Shown in pieces: positions 29,641 to 38,364 of a stretch of 64,000 bases of DNA. Under the pieces are notes generated by a model. It was not told the DNA's origin, searched no databases, and worked only from the letters and a program-made list of their open reading frames with translations. The stretch is taken from NCBI RefSeq assembly GCF_020176955.2, contig NZ_JAIUCZ020000002.1, forward strand, positions 1,116,001 through 1,180,000, written 5' to 3'. Position numbers and translations under genes: made by a program. Each line of letters opens with the position of its first letter. The first letter of the stretch is position 1. This DNA is from Nocardia sp. alder85J (lineage in GTDB: Bacteria; Actinomycetota; Actinomycetes; Mycobacteriales; Mycobacteriaceae).

Positions 29641-30963
29641 TCACGCCTCGAACAGCCGCTGCCCCCACCAGTCGTCGGCGCCGAGACCCGGCGGGCAGGC
29701 GTACAGGGCCGATCCGGTGTGGGTGATGTACTCCATCATCGCGTCCTTGGCCGCCAGCGCGCGCTGCATGGGCACGAACTGGTTGCCCGCGTTGCGGCAG
29801 TAGGCGAGAAAGAACAGGCCCGCGTCGAGGTGGCCGAAGCCGTCGGAACCGTCGGTGAAGTTGTAGCCGCGCCGCAGGATCTGCACCCCGCCGAGATTGT
29901 CGGGGTGGGCCAGCCGCACGTGCGCGGTCTTCGGGATCACCGGCGACCCGCTCGAGGTCATCACGAAATCGGGCTTGTCGAATTCCTTGTCCTTGCCCAG
30001 CGGCGCCCCGTCGCCCTTGCTGCGGCCGATCACCGCCTCCTGCTCCGACAGCGCCGACCGGTCCCAGGGCTCGATGTCCATCCGGATCCGCCGGGCCACC
30101 AGATAGCTTCCGCCGGTGAGCCATTGGGCGTCGGCGGGATTGTCCTCCGGCGCCACCCACACGAACCGGTCGAGCAGATCGGTCTGCTCGGCGGTCAGAT
30201 TCGCGGTGCCGTCCTTGAACCCGAACATGTTGCGCGGGGTCTGCTGGCTGCGGCTGGTGCTGGAGGTGCGCCCGAACCCCAGCTGCGACCAGCGGACACT
30301 GACCACGCCGAAACCCATCCGCGCGAGATTGCGGATCGCGTGCACCGCCACTTGCGGATCGTCGGAGCAGGCCTGGATGCACAGATCGCCGTCGCTGCGG
30401 GCGGTCTCGAGCGCGTCCTTGGCGAAGGCGGGCAGTTCCACCAGCGCCTCGGGCCGGTGCCGGGCCAGCCCGAAGCGGTCCTTGCGGCCGGGCGTCACCG
30501 GGGTCGGGCCGAACAGGCCGGGCCCGAAACCGATGGTCAGTGTCAGCGCGGCCGGTGAAAGGCCAAGGGCCTCACCGGTATCCGGCGGTGGCAGATAGCG
30601 GCCGTGGCCGACCGCGCCGCCGTCGACGGTCTCCGCCCCGCGCGTCATCCGCTCCGCGGCGGCGGTCCAGCGCTTCAGCAGGTCGACCAGTTCGGCGCGG
30701 GAATCGGTGACCACGTCGAAGGACGCGAAGTGCAACCGGTCCTGGACGGGGGTGACGATGCCGGCCTGGCGCGTGCCCCGGAAGGGGACGATGCGGTCGC
30801 CGGTCGCCGCCGCACCGTCCACATGCCCGCTGTCGGTGATGGTGGCGCCGGCGGCCACCCCCGCCACGACCCCCGCTCCCGCGGCCGCGCCGCCCAGCAA
30901 GGCCCGGCGGGACAGTCTGCGCCACTGCGGCGGGCGCGCGGCGGCTGCGGATTCGTCGGTCAT
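29641..30963 (-). CDS. efeB: Dye-decolorising peroxidase EfeB, Tat-exported
   Basis: The 440-residue protein has a Tat signal (RLSRRALLGG, then a hydrophobic Ala/Gly stretch). The body is a DyP-type heme peroxidase with the GFKDGTANL motif and the EfeB-typical end (YITHTGSALYACPPG). EfeB is exported with heme and supports iron uptake by the EfeUO system, probably by oxidising ferrous iron or handling heme iron. It is the last gene of the efeU-efeO-efeB operon; spacing from efeO is 33 bases. Confidence 0.93.
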   Translation of the reverse strand: MTDESAAAARPPQWRRLSRRALLGGAAAGAGVVAGVAAGATITDSGHVDGAAATGDRIVPFRGTRQAGIVTPVQDRLHFASFDVVTDSRAELVDLLKRWTAAAERMTRGAETVDGGAVGHGRYLPPPDTGEALGLSPAALTLTIGFGPGLFGPTPVTPGRKDRFGLARHRPEALVELPAFAKDALETARSDGDLCIQACSDDPQVAVHAIRNLARMGFGVVSVRWSQLGFGRTSSTSRSQQTPRNMFGFKDGTANLTAEQTDLLDRFVWVAPEDNPADAQWLTGGSYLVARRIRMDIEPWDRSALSEQEAVIGRSKGDGAPLGKDKEFDKPDFVMTSSGSPVIPKTAHVRLAHPDNLGGVQILRRGYNFTDGSDGFGHLDAGLFFLAYCRNAGNQFVPMQRALAAKDAMMEYITHTGSALYACPPGLGADDWWGQRLFEA

Positions 30964-30996
30964 AGCGGGGTCCGTTCTCGTGGTGCGGGTGCGGTG

Positions 30997-32211
30997 CTAC
31001 TGTCCCAGGACCAGATCCGGGACCTGCGACAGGCTGGCCGACAGGGCGTCGATCTTGTCGGACAGATCCTTGCGCTGCGGCGCGGTGACGGCGGTGTAGG
31101 CGAGGTAGCCGTCACCCTGGCGGTACTGGTTGATACCGTCGCGCACCGCCTGGAACTGGCTGGTGATCTTGTCCATCAGCGTCGGGTTCTTCGCCGAGAT
31201 CATCGGCTGCAGATCGGCGATCAGCGTCTCGGAACCGTCGATGTTGGCGGCGAAATCCCACAGGTCGGTGTGCGAGTAGCGGTCCTCCTCGCCGCCGACC
31301 TTCGTGCGGGCGATCTCGTCGACCAGCGCCTGCGGGCCCTTCACGAAACTCTGGTGCTCGAAGGTGAACTCGGACTTCTTGACCTCGTCGCGCAGCGCGG
31401 TGACGTTCTTCAGCAGCGTGTCCGCCTCGGCGGAGATCGCGTCCTTGGTGTCGGTCTTGGTGTTGTCGAGGTCGGACTTGGTGATGTCGTCGCCCTTGTC
31501 ACCGACCCGCGCCGGCGCCGGCGGCCACAGGAACCGCTCGATACGGTGGAAGCCGGTGAACGGCTGCTTGCCGTCCTCGGTGTCGTCCCAGCGCATGTCG
31601 ATGGCCGGATCCAGATCGGCGAACGACTCGGCGACCGGCTCCACCCGCTCGTAGAAGGTGCGGGTCAGCCCGAACTGGTTGCGCGCGGCGTTCAGATCAC
31701 CGGACTTCACCGCCGCCACGAACGTGGTGGTCTGCGCGACCAGGCCGTCCAGTTGCCCGCGCACGTAGTCGAGGTAGCGCGCGTTGGCCTGCTCCACATC
31801 GGCGGGCACATCGGACTTGGCCTTCTGCGAACCGGAGACCGTCAACCCCTGGCGGATCCCGTTGCCCACCATGCCCGGCTTGCACGCCGTGTCGTACTCG
31901 CCGGGATCGGAGACGTCGACCACCAGCTTGCCGGTGACGCCGGGGCCGATGTTCTCGACCTCGCCGAGCACCCGGTTGTTCTTGGCGTACATGTAGAACT
32001 CGGTGACCTTCGAGCCGTTGTTGGTGACGTTGAACACCACCTGACCCGTAGACGCGGTCGCGGCGCTGAGGTGGCACTCGGAGTCGGTGGATGTCACCGC
32101 GATGGCGCCGGAACCCGAGTCGGATTTCGACGTGCACGCCACCAGTGCCAGCGGTGTGGACACCAGCACTCCGGCGACGAGGCACCTCCGGCGCGAGAAC
32201 TTCGGTTTCAC
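30997..32211 (-). CDS. efeO: Iron-uptake lipoprotein EfeO (cupredoxin plus imelysin)
   Basis: The GTG at 32211 has an AAAGGA ribosome site and gives 404 residues; an in-frame ATG at 32226 is an alternative. An RRR-start signal peptide with lipobox LVACT anchors it outside. Residues 35-130 are a cupredoxin-like domain (EFYMYAKNNRVLGEVENIGPG, later Cys and Met ligands). Residues 150-400 are an imelysin/M75 domain with the HRIE iron-binding motif. EfeO binds periplasmic or extracytoplasmic iron and passes it to EfeU. Confidence 0.93.
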   Translation of the reverse strand: MKPKFSRRRCLVAGVLVSTPLALVACTSKSDSGSGAIAVTSTDSECHLSAATASTGQVVFNVTNNGSKVTEFYMYAKNNRVLGEVENIGPGVTGKLVVDVSDPGEYDTACKPGMVGNGIRQGLTVSGSQKAKSDVPADVEQANARYLDYVRGQLDGLVAQTTTFVAAVKSGDLNAARNQFGLTRTFYERVEPVAESFADLDPAIDMRWDDTEDGKQPFTGFHRIERFLWPPAPARVGDKGDDITKSDLDNTKTDTKDAISAEADTLLKNVTALRDEVKKSEFTFEHQSFVKGPQALVDEIARTKVGGEEDRYSHTDLWDFAANIDGSETLIADLQPMISAKNPTLMDKITSQFQAVRDGINQYRQGDGYLAYTAVTAPQRKDLSDKIDALSASLSQVPDLVLGQ

Positions 32212-32236
32212 TGTGTTTCCTTTCATCCACCGGCCG

Positions 32237-33154
32237 TCACGAGGCCGGAGTTCCGTCCGCAGAGCCGACCGGAACGGTGTGCGCGGTCGTCCCCACGGGC
32301 GCGGCGGCCGGTCGGCGGCGCGGGCGCAGGAACAGCGCCAGCACCACCATCAGGTAGACCGCCCAGCAGACCAGCTGCAGCACCGTCGGATCCGGGCGAA
32401 GATTGAACAGGCCCGCCAATGTCGTGCCGTACCAGGAGGATTGGTCGTAATGCGCACTGGCGTCGAAGGCGAGCGTGTTGTTGCCGGGCAGCCAGGCGAC
32501 CATCTGCAACGCGCGCACGCCGTAGCCGAGGATGCCCGCGGCCACCAGCACCAGCAGCGCGCCGGTGTAGGTGAAGAAGGTGGCGAGATTGATCCGGACC
32601 GCCCCGAAGTACAGGGCGATGGTCACCACCACCGCCAGCACGATGCCCAGCAGCAGCCCCAGCAGCGGCCAGCTGCTGCCGGAGGTGTTCTCGGCGTAGC
32701 CGACCATCAGCAGCGCCGTCTCCACCCCCTCGCGTCCGACCGCCAGGAACGCCAGCGACAGCACCGCGAAGCCGCCCATCTCGACCGCGTCGGCCAGGCC
32801 GCGCCGCAGGTCCGAGGAGATGTGCGCGGCCGCGCCGCGCATCCACAGCACCATGCCGGTGACCACGCACACCGCGACCAGCGAGGCCACTCCGGCCACC
32901 GCCTCCGCGAACAGGCCGCTGATCGTCGAAGTGCCATAATGGATTCCGGCGAAGATGGCCAGCACCATGAGCACCGCGACCGCGACGCCGGACCACAGCC
33001 ACCGAAGTTGGTCGCGGCGATCGGATTTCACCAGGAAGGCCGCCAGGATCATCACCACGATGCCCGTTTCCAGGCCCTCGCGCAGTCCGATCAGCCCGCT
33101 GCCGAACAGCTGCGTCGCCACCGTGGGCGTCGACAGAGCGAGATACACGCCCAC
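32237..33154 (-). CDS. efeU: FTR1-family iron permease EfeU
   Basis: The 305-residue membrane protein has about seven hydrophobic helices and both REGLE-type iron motifs (LREGLETG near residue 25 and GREGVETA near 143) of the FTR1/EfeU family. It moves iron across the cytoplasmic membrane after oxidation by partners. It is the first gene of efeUOB. A GTG start follows GAGGTGA. An IdeR-like box 49 bases upstream indicates repression by iron. Confidence 0.93.
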   Translation of the reverse strand: MGVYLALSTPTVATQLFGSGLIGLREGLETGIVVMILAAFLVKSDRRDQLRWLWSGVAVAVLMVLAIFAGIHYGTSTISGLFAEAVAGVASLVAVCVVTGMVLWMRGAAAHISSDLRRGLADAVEMGGFAVLSLAFLAVGREGVETALLMVGYAENTSGSSWPLLGLLLGIVLAVVVTIALYFGAVRINLATFFTYTGALLVLVAAGILGYGVRALQMVAWLPGNNTLAFDASAHYDQSSWYGTTLAGLFNLRPDPTVLQLVCWAVYLMVVLALFLRPRRRPAAAPVGTTAHTVPVGSADGTPAS

Positions 33155-33202
33155 ATCACCTCGATCCGATCACGACCGCGGACGGGATGTCGCGGCGCCT
33201 AC

Positions 33203-33221
33203 TAAGGGTAGGCAATCCTTG
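33203..33221. promoter_or_regulatory. IdeR/DtxR-like iron box of efeUOB
   Basis: TAAGGGTAGGCAATCCTTG matches 13 of 19 positions of the IdeR/DtxR consensus TTAGGTTAGGCTAACCTAA, including the central TAGGC. It lies just upstream of the efeU start, as expected for iron repression. Confidence 0.6.
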
Positions 33222-33446
33222 TTTAACACTGAGAACACCCGCAAGGCAAGCTGAGAATCCCCTGAATATCCGCGAATCGATGTGGGGCGACCCCCGCGCA
33301 CCGGACTCCGGCCTGCCGTCGGCCTCTGATCGATAGTGCCCGGTGGCTCTCCGAGAATTTCTACAGCAAACGTCGAAGATGTGCCAGACGCCGGACCGGC
33401 GGTGGCGCTGGCCGTCACCGGCCGCGAACTGCACCGCGCCTGACCG

Positions 33447-33611
33447 GTGCCGCGCCGGGTCGCCGCGCTGCTCACCACCGCGCCCGGCCCCCGCCGCACC
33501 CGCTGGATCGTCCTGGCCGTCCTGCTCGTCCTGGCGTTCGCGGTGTCCACCGGCCTGCACGCGGTCTACGACCTGCACATCCTGTTCGAGGGGGCGACCC
33601 ACCCGCGCTGA
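33447..33611 (+). CDS. Small single-pass membrane protein
   Basis: The GTG-started frame gives 54 residues with a basic N-terminus (PRRVAALL, GPRRTRW), a clear transmembrane helix (IVLAVLLVLAFAVSTGL) and a short tail. A possible 35-residue frame (33337-33444) ends three bases before it. No family is recognised. Location between an iron operon and dps is suggestive only. No strong ribosome site is visible. Confidence 0.4.
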   Translation: MPRRVAALLTTAPGPRRTRWIVLAVLLVLAFAVSTGLHAVYDLHILFEGATHPR

Positions 33612-33715
33612 CCGCCCGATTCGCCGGGCACACCGCCGAATTCGCCGCCGGCCGATAGTTCCGGGCCGCAGCGGGTAGCTCCTGTGCAGAGGCCACGACA
33701 ACGAAGGAGGCGGAC

Positions 33716-34189
33716 ATGGCTCACCCCATCACCACCGAACTCGATCAGGAGCAGCAGCGGCTGGCCGGTGACGCGTTGCGCGACACCGTCATCGATCTGA
33801 CCGATCTCGCGCTGATCGGAAAACAGGCGCACTGGAACGTGATCGGGCCCAGGTTCCGGTCGCTGCACCTGGCACTGGACGAATTGGTCGACGCGGCAAG
33901 GGAGTTCACCGACGCGGCGGCCGAGCGGGCGACCGCGGTCGGCGTGAGCCCGGACGGGCGGGTCCGCGCGGTCGCGGACCGGTCGGGCATCGACGCCTTC
34001 CCGGCGGGCTGGCAGCGCGACGACGACGTCAGCTTCACCATCGCCGCCGATCTGGCCATCGTGATCCGGCGGCTGCGCCGGCGCATCGAGGTCACCGACA
34101 AGGCCGATCCGGTCACGCAGGACCTGCTGATCGAGATCACCGCGCGGCTGGAACAGCTGCACTGGATGTGGGAGGCGCAGTCGGCCTGA
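33716..34189 (+). CDS. dps: Dps-family DNA-binding ferritin-like protein
   Basis: The 157-residue protein follows AAGGAGG. It carries the Dps ferroxidase signature KQAHWNVIGPRFRSLHLALDEL, with the interface His and Asp/Glu ligands, and the helical ferritin-like body. Dps dodecamers oxidise Fe2+ with H2O2, store iron and shield DNA. Sitting between two iron-uptake loci it fits a shared iron and oxidative-stress role. A strong terminator ends it. Confidence 0.93.
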   Translation: MAHPITTELDQEQQRLAGDALRDTVIDLTDLALIGKQAHWNVIGPRFRSLHLALDELVDAAREFTDAAAERATAVGVSPDGRVRAVADRSGIDAFPAGWQRDDDVSFTIAADLAIVIRRLRRRIEVTDKADPVTQDLLIEITARLEQLHWMWEAQSA

Positions 34190-34201
34190 GGTCCGGTGTC
34201 C

Positions 34202-34239
34202 GGGGGCGCGATTCGTCGCGCCCCCGGCCGCTCTTTTTT
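34202..34239 (+). terminator. Rho-independent terminator of dps
   Basis: A perfect 10-base stem (GGGGGCGCGA / TCGCGCCCCC) closed by a TTCG tetraloop is followed, after eight bases, by six T residues. Confidence 0.9.
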
Positions 34240-34251
34240 ACGCCCGAACAT

Positions 34252-34307
34252 TCAACCTTTCGGTTGACAATCGACCGGCCCCCTGGCATATTCAACCTTG
34301 TGGTTGA
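34252..34307 (+). promoter_or_regulatory. ArsR promoter with two operator copies
   Basis: TCAACC-N4-GGTTGA occurs twice, at 34252-34267 and 34292-34307, 40 bases apart. Between them are a consensus -35 TTGACA (34264-34269) and a -10 CATATT (34287-34292). Transcription would begin at about 34299, next to the GTG of the ArsR gene at 34300, so the message is probably leaderless. Both operators overlap promoter elements, indicating autorepression. Confidence 0.75.
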
Positions 34308-34647
34308 GGATTCGCCGGAACGGCTGGACGCGATCTTCCACGCACTGTCGGACCCGACCCGCCGCAGCATGTTGCGCATGCTCGCCGGCGGGGAGCGATC
34401 GGTCGGCGAGCTGGCGGCCCCGTTCGCGGTGTCGCTGGCGGCGGCGTCGAAGCACATCAAGGTGCTCGAACGCGCCGGCATGGTGCGCAGATTCGTGCAC
34501 GGCCGCACCCATACCTGCGTGCTGGACGCCACCCCGCTGCGCGACGGCGTCGCCTGGATGCGCCGTTACGAGCGGTTCTGGAACGACCGGCTCGACGCAC
34601 TCGAAGCGGCCCTGGCGGCCGACGACCCGGAAGAGGAACGACGATGA
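34300..34647 (+). CDS. ArsR-family repressor of the SRPBCC/DHFR-like operon
   Basis: GTG at 34300 gives 115 residues with a winged HTH (SDPTRRSMLRMLAGGERSVGEL, then SLAAASKHIKVLERAGMV). No cysteine metal site of the CxC type is present, so it is of the non-metal ArsR class that pairs with AHSA1 genes. Its stop overlaps the next ATG by four bases. Twin operators and a consensus promoter immediately upstream show it represses its own operon. Confidence 0.88.
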   Translation: MVEDSPERLDAIFHALSDPTRRSMLRMLAGGERSVGELAAPFAVSLAAASKHIKVLERAGMVRRFVHGRTHTCVLDATPLRDGVAWMRRYERFWNDRLDALEAALAADDPEEERR

Positions 34648-35159
34648 GCGAATACGGCACCCTGGTCACCCCGGACACCGTGCGCATCGAACGGGAGGTG
34701 CGCGGCCCGATCGAACGGGTCTGGGCCTTCCTCACCGAGCCCGGCAAACGCCGCACCTGGCTGGCCGGTGGCGAGGTCGAACCGTGCGTCGGCGGCACGG
34801 TGGCGCACGTGTTCCGCAATGCGGAGCTCACCGGGGAGCCACGCGGCCCGGTCGACGAACACCTGATGCCGACCACCATCCTGGCCTGGGATCCGCCGCG
34901 CCTGCTGACCCACACCTGGGAGGACGGCTCCGAGGTGACCTTCGAACTCACCCCGGTCGGCGATCGGGTCCGGCTGGTGGTCACCCATCGCCGGATCGCC
35001 GGTCCCGCCGGTGTCCTGAACTACAGCGCGGGCTGGCACGCCCATCTGGACCTGCTGGCCGATCGGCTGGCCGGGCGCACCCCGCCCTATTTCGACGATG
35101 CCATGGCCGAGCTGCGGGACCGGTACGCGGCCCGTCTCGGTCACACCCAGCTCCGATGA
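34644..35159 (+). CDS. SRPBCC (AHSA1-like) protein
   Basis: The 171-residue protein has the START/AHSA1-like pattern: IEREVRGPIERVWAFLTEPGKRRTWL, GGTVAHVF, WDPPRLLTHTWEDGSEVTFEL and a closing helix GWHAHLDLLADRL. These domains form a deep cavity for hydrophobic ligands. AHSA1-ArsR pairs are common in actinobacteria; the ligand may signal to the repressor. The ATG overlaps the ArsR stop. Confidence 0.85.
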   Translation: MSEYGTLVTPDTVRIEREVRGPIERVWAFLTEPGKRRTWLAGGEVEPCVGGTVAHVFRNAELTGEPRGPVDEHLMPTTILAWDPPRLLTHTWEDGSEVTFELTPVGDRVRLVVTHRRIAGPAGVLNYSAGWHAHLDLLADRLAGRTPPYFDDAMAELRDRYAARLGHTQLR

Positions 35160-35177
35160 CAGTGGGAGACAACGACA

Positions 35178-35759
35178 ATGCGTAAACTCATCGCCGCCTT
35201 CAAGATCTCCGCCGACGGCCGGACCGAAGGCGCGCAACGCTATGCGGACTGGGTGACGGGCTGGTCCGACGACTACGGCCTGACCCCGCAGGTGGACGCG
35301 TGCGTACTCGGCGGCGGCATGTTCCCCGGCTACGAACAGTACTGGACCGGCATCCTGGCCCACCCCGCCGAGCCCACCCCGCAGACCGGCCTGGTGCCCA
35401 CCCCCGGCGAACTGGAGTGGGCCCGGATCGCCCCGGGCATACCGCATTACGTGGTCTCTTCCACCCTCACCGAGACGACCTGGCCGAACACCCGGATCCT
35501 GCCCGGTCTGGACGATCTCGCGGCACTGAAGCGGGAATCCGGCAAGGACATCTACCTGATGGGCGGCGCCCGGATCGCCGCGGCCGCCCTCGACGCCGGG
35601 CTGGTCGACGAACTGCGGCTGATCGTCTACCCCCTGATCGTGGGCCCGGGCACGGGCCTGTTCACGACGGTGGAGAAGCGGCGCGCACTCCAACTGCGCA
35701 GCCTCGAGCAGCGGCCGGACGGCAACTTCGGACTGGTCTACGGTATAGGTCGTGACTGA
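35178..35759 (+). CDS. Dihydrofolate reductase-family (RibD C-terminal-like) protein
   Basis: The 193-residue protein shows the RibD-C/DHFR fold: N-terminal strand MRKLIAAFKISADG, later LVVSS-type strand (PHYVVSSTLTETTW), NADPH-binding IYLMGGARIAAAALDAGLVDELRLIVYPL. Proteins of this group are often misnamed dihydrofolate reductases; the true substrate is usually unknown. Third gene of the ArsR operon; its stop overlaps the next start by eight bases. Confidence 0.85.
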   Translation: MRKLIAAFKISADGRTEGAQRYADWVTGWSDDYGLTPQVDACVLGGGMFPGYEQYWTGILAHPAEPTPQTGLVPTPGELEWARIAPGIPHYVVSSTLTETTWPNTRILPGLDDLAALKRESGKDIYLMGGARIAAAALDAGLVDELRLIVYPLIVGPGTGLFTTVEKRRALQLRSLEQRPDGNFGLVYGIGRD

Positions 35760-36165
35760 CTTCGACAGCGGGATCGTCGCGGCGTTCCGGGCCGGCGGCG
35801 GCCGGGTGGAGGGCGTACTGGGCGGGGCCCCGATGCTGCTGCTGCACCACGTCGGCGCCCGCTCCGGCCGCGAGCGCATCACCCCGCTGGCCTACTTCCC
35901 CAGGGCCGACGGCAGTTTCGCGATCGTCGCCTCCAACGGCGGCGCGTCCCGGCATCCGGGCTGGTACCACAACCTGCGGGCGAATCCGGACGTCACCGTC
36001 GAGGTCGGCGCCGACACCGTTCCCGTCCGGGCCGAGGTGCTGACCGGCGCCGCCCGCGAACCGCTCTGGTCCACGCTGCTGTCCCTGTCCCCCGCGCTCG
36101 CCGGATTCACCCGCCGCACCGACCGGGTCATCCCGTTGGTGGTGTTGCACCGCCTCGGTGCGTGA
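35752..36165 (+). CDS. Deazaflavin (F420)-dependent nitroreductase-family protein
   Basis: The 137-residue protein follows the Ddn/FDOR-A pattern: LLLHHVGARSGRERITPLAYF, FAIVASNGGASRHPGWYHNLRANPDVTVEVG, and a short C-terminal helix. Members bind F420 and reduce quinones or nitro compounds. The GTG start overlaps the DHFR-like gene, so it is the last gene of the ArsR operon. F420 use fits a mycolic actinomycete. Confidence 0.88.
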   Translation: MTDFDSGIVAAFRAGGGRVEGVLGGAPMLLLHHVGARSGRERITPLAYFPRADGSFAIVASNGGASRHPGWYHNLRANPDVTVEVGADTVPVRAEVLTGAAREPLWSTLLSLSPALAGFTRRTDRVIPLVVLHRLGA

Positions 36166-36240
36166 CACTCCGATCGGCGTCAGCCGGCGGCCGTCCGCTA
36201 CTGTCGCACCTGTTTCTGGAACCCCTGCTGGACCTGGGAT

Positions 36241-36259
36241 AAAGGTGTGCCTTACCTTA
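36241..36259. promoter_or_regulatory. IdeR/DtxR-like iron box of the fused efeUO gene
   Basis: AAAGGTGTGCCTTACCTTA matches 12 of 19 positions of the IdeR/DtxR consensus. It overlaps the GTG at 36247, the most upstream start of the fusion gene, which argues that translation begins later, perhaps at the GTG at 36265. Confidence 0.5.
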
Positions 36260-38322
36260 TTGAGGTGAGCTGGGCCGAAGCTGTTCCGAATCTGCTGATC
36301 TGCCTTCGAGAGGGTCTCGAGGCGGGTCTCGTCGTCACCATCCTGCTGGCGGCCGCGCACAAGGTGTCCTCGCCGGGCCGGCCGGTGTCGACCGCGCCGG
36401 TGTGGCTGGGCCTGCTGGGCGCGGTGTCGCTGGCCGGCAGTTTCGCTGCCGTGCTGACCTATTCCACCAGCGTGCTGTCCAGTTCCGGGCAGCAGGCGGT
36501 CGGCGGTGTGCTCAGCGTGCTGGCCGTGGGCCTGGTCACCGCGATGGTGTTCTGGATGCGGCGCACGGGCGCGTCGCTGTCGCGGCAGCTGCGCGGGGAG
36601 GTGGCGCGTGCGGCCGCGATCGGCGCCGGTGCGCTGGCGATCACGGCCTTCCTCGCCGTCGGCCGCGAGGGCCTGGAAACCACGCTGTTCGTCTGGACGG
36701 CCGTCAAGGCCTCCGGCGCCACCGCCGCACCGCTGCTGGGTGCGGTGCTCGGGCTGATCGTGGCGGTGGCGGTGTGCTGGTTGCTGTATCGCCAGGCCGT
36801 ACGGCTCAACCTCGGGGTGTTCTTCAACCGCACCGCGCTGGTGCTGATCGTCATCGCCGCCGGGGTGCTGTCCTACGGCCTCGGCGACCTCCAGGACGCG
36901 AACATCCTGCCGGGCGCGCACTGGGTGGCCTTCGACCTGACCGCGCACCTCGACCCGAACTCCTGGTGGGTCTCGATCATCACCGGCGTCACCGAGCTGT
37001 CGCCGAAGATGACCGTGCTCCAGGTGGTGGCCTGGGCGGTCTACCTCGTGGTGGTGATCCCGCTGTTCGTCCGCGCCGGTGGCGGCGCCCCCGCTCCGGC
37101 GGCGGCCGAGCCCGCCGCCGCGGCCCGGCCGGACTGGTGGGAGCGGGTCGCCGGACCCCGGCCGCGGCTGGTGGCCGGGGTGCTGGTGCTGGTCCCGGTG
37201 CTGGCCGCGGGCCTGGCCATCGCGCTGCTGCCCTCCGGCAGCGCGGGTTCGGTCCAGGCGGTGTCGATCACCGACAGCGCGTGCGCCCCGGAATGGTCGT
37301 CCGGGCACACCGGTTCGCAGACCTTCGCGGTGCACAACACCACCGCGAAGGCCGGGGAGATCTACCTGCTCGACGGCGCCGGCGGGGTGGCCGGCGAGAT
37401 CGAGACCATCGGTCCCGCCACCACCGCGCAGCTGACCGCCACCCTGAACAGCGGCGCCTACACCGTTCGCTGCCTGATGTCGGGCAAGCCCGCGGCGTCC
37501 TCGCGCACGGTGCAGGTCACCGGCGGCGCGGCCACCGCCCCGGCGGCGGTGACACCGGTCTCCACCGACGACCTGACCCCGCCGAACAACGCCTACCAGA
37601 CCTACGCGGCCGCGGCGCTGACCCGGGTGGCCGCCGCGACCGCCGCCGTCGGCCGCGATCTGCGCGCGCGCAACATCGCTGCCGCGCAAGCGAATTGGCT
37701 GACCGCACAGCAGGAGTGGGAACGAGTCGGCGCTTCCTACAACAGTTTCGGCGACGCGGGCACCGCGGTCGACGGCCTGCCCGGCGGATTGCCCGGCGGC
37801 GTCGCCGATCCCGGCTTCACCGGGCTGCACCGGCTGGAATACGGGCTGTGGCACGGCCAGTCCCCGGACCAGTTGGCGCCGATCGCCGACCAGCTGGGCG
37901 CCGATCTCGCCACCGTGCAGAAGAAGCTGAGCGACACCGATCTGGCCGGTGATCCGTCCAACCTGCCGATCCGGGCCCACGAGATCCTGGAAGACGCACT
38001 GCGCGACCATTTCTCGGGCATGGACGACGAGGGTTCCGGCGCCGCCTATCCGCTGACCCAGGCCGATGTCGAGGTCACCGCCACCGTACTCGACCAACTG
38101 GGCCCGCTGCTCGATCAGCGCGCGCCGACGCTGCGCGCCACCCTGCGCACCCGGCTGGACGCGCTGCACGACGCGCTGCTGGCCACCCGCGACGGCGGTC
38201 GCTGGCGGGCGCCCGGACAGACCCCGGCGGCAGCCCGGCAGGCCGTCACCGCCGCGCTCGGCGCCGCGCTCGAGGCCCTGGCCAGGGTGCCGCGGCTGCT
38301 GGAAGTGCCGCTCGCCCACTGA
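36247..38322 (+). CDS. EfeU-EfeO fusion: FTR1 permease with cupredoxin and imelysin domains
   Basis: This 691-residue protein joins two Efe components. Residues 10-278 are an FTR1 permease with REGLE at 21-25 and 140-144 and seven helices. After a linker, an eighth helix at 307-328 carries the chain outside. Residues 333-425 are a cupredoxin-like domain (C346, C409, M411). Residues 445-691 are an imelysin domain with H528-R-L-E531. The iron-binding part is thus tethered to its permease. The DyP gene follows after 42 bases. GTG at 36247 overlaps an iron box, so the real start may be a few codons later. Confidence 0.9.
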   Translation: MPYLIEVSWAEAVPNLLICLREGLEAGLVVTILLAAAHKVSSPGRPVSTAPVWLGLLGAVSLAGSFAAVLTYSTSVLSSSGQQAVGGVLSVLAVGLVTAMVFWMRRTGASLSRQLRGEVARAAAIGAGALAITAFLAVGREGLETTLFVWTAVKASGATAAPLLGAVLGLIVAVAVCWLLYRQAVRLNLGVFFNRTALVLIVIAAGVLSYGLGDLQDANILPGAHWVAFDLTAHLDPNSWWVSIITGVTELSPKMTVLQVVAWAVYLVVVIPLFVRAGGGAPAPAAAEPAAAARPDWWERVAGPRPRLVAGVLVLVPVLAAGLAIALLPSGSAGSVQAVSITDSACAPEWSSGHTGSQTFAVHNTTAKAGEIYLLDGAGGVAGEIETIGPATTAQLTATLNSGAYTVRCLMSGKPAASSRTVQVTGGAATAPAAVTPVSTDDLTPPNNAYQTYAAAALTRVAAATAAVGRDLRARNIAAAQANWLTAQQEWERVGASYNSFGDAGTAVDGLPGGLPGGVADPGFTGLHRLEYGLWHGQSPDQLAPIADQLGADLATVQKKLSDTDLAGDPSNLPIRAHEILEDALRDHFSGMDDEGSGAAYPLTQADVEVTATVLDQLGPLLDQRAPTLRATLRTRLDALHDALLATRDGGRWRAPGQTPAAARQAVTAALGAALEALARVPRLLEVPLAH

Positions 38323-38364
38323 CACCCGCTCCCACTCCGACGACACCACAGGTCAGGACCCACG

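Noticed and set aside
36247..36264. GTG at 36247 as certain start of the EfeUO fusion
   Set aside because: It lies inside the iron box; the family normally begins a few residues before NLLICLREGLE, so a slightly later start is as likely.
35662..38349. 895-residue minus-strand frame over the EfeUO fusion
   Set aside because: Arg/Gly/Gln-rich shadow of a gene with clear domains on the other strand.
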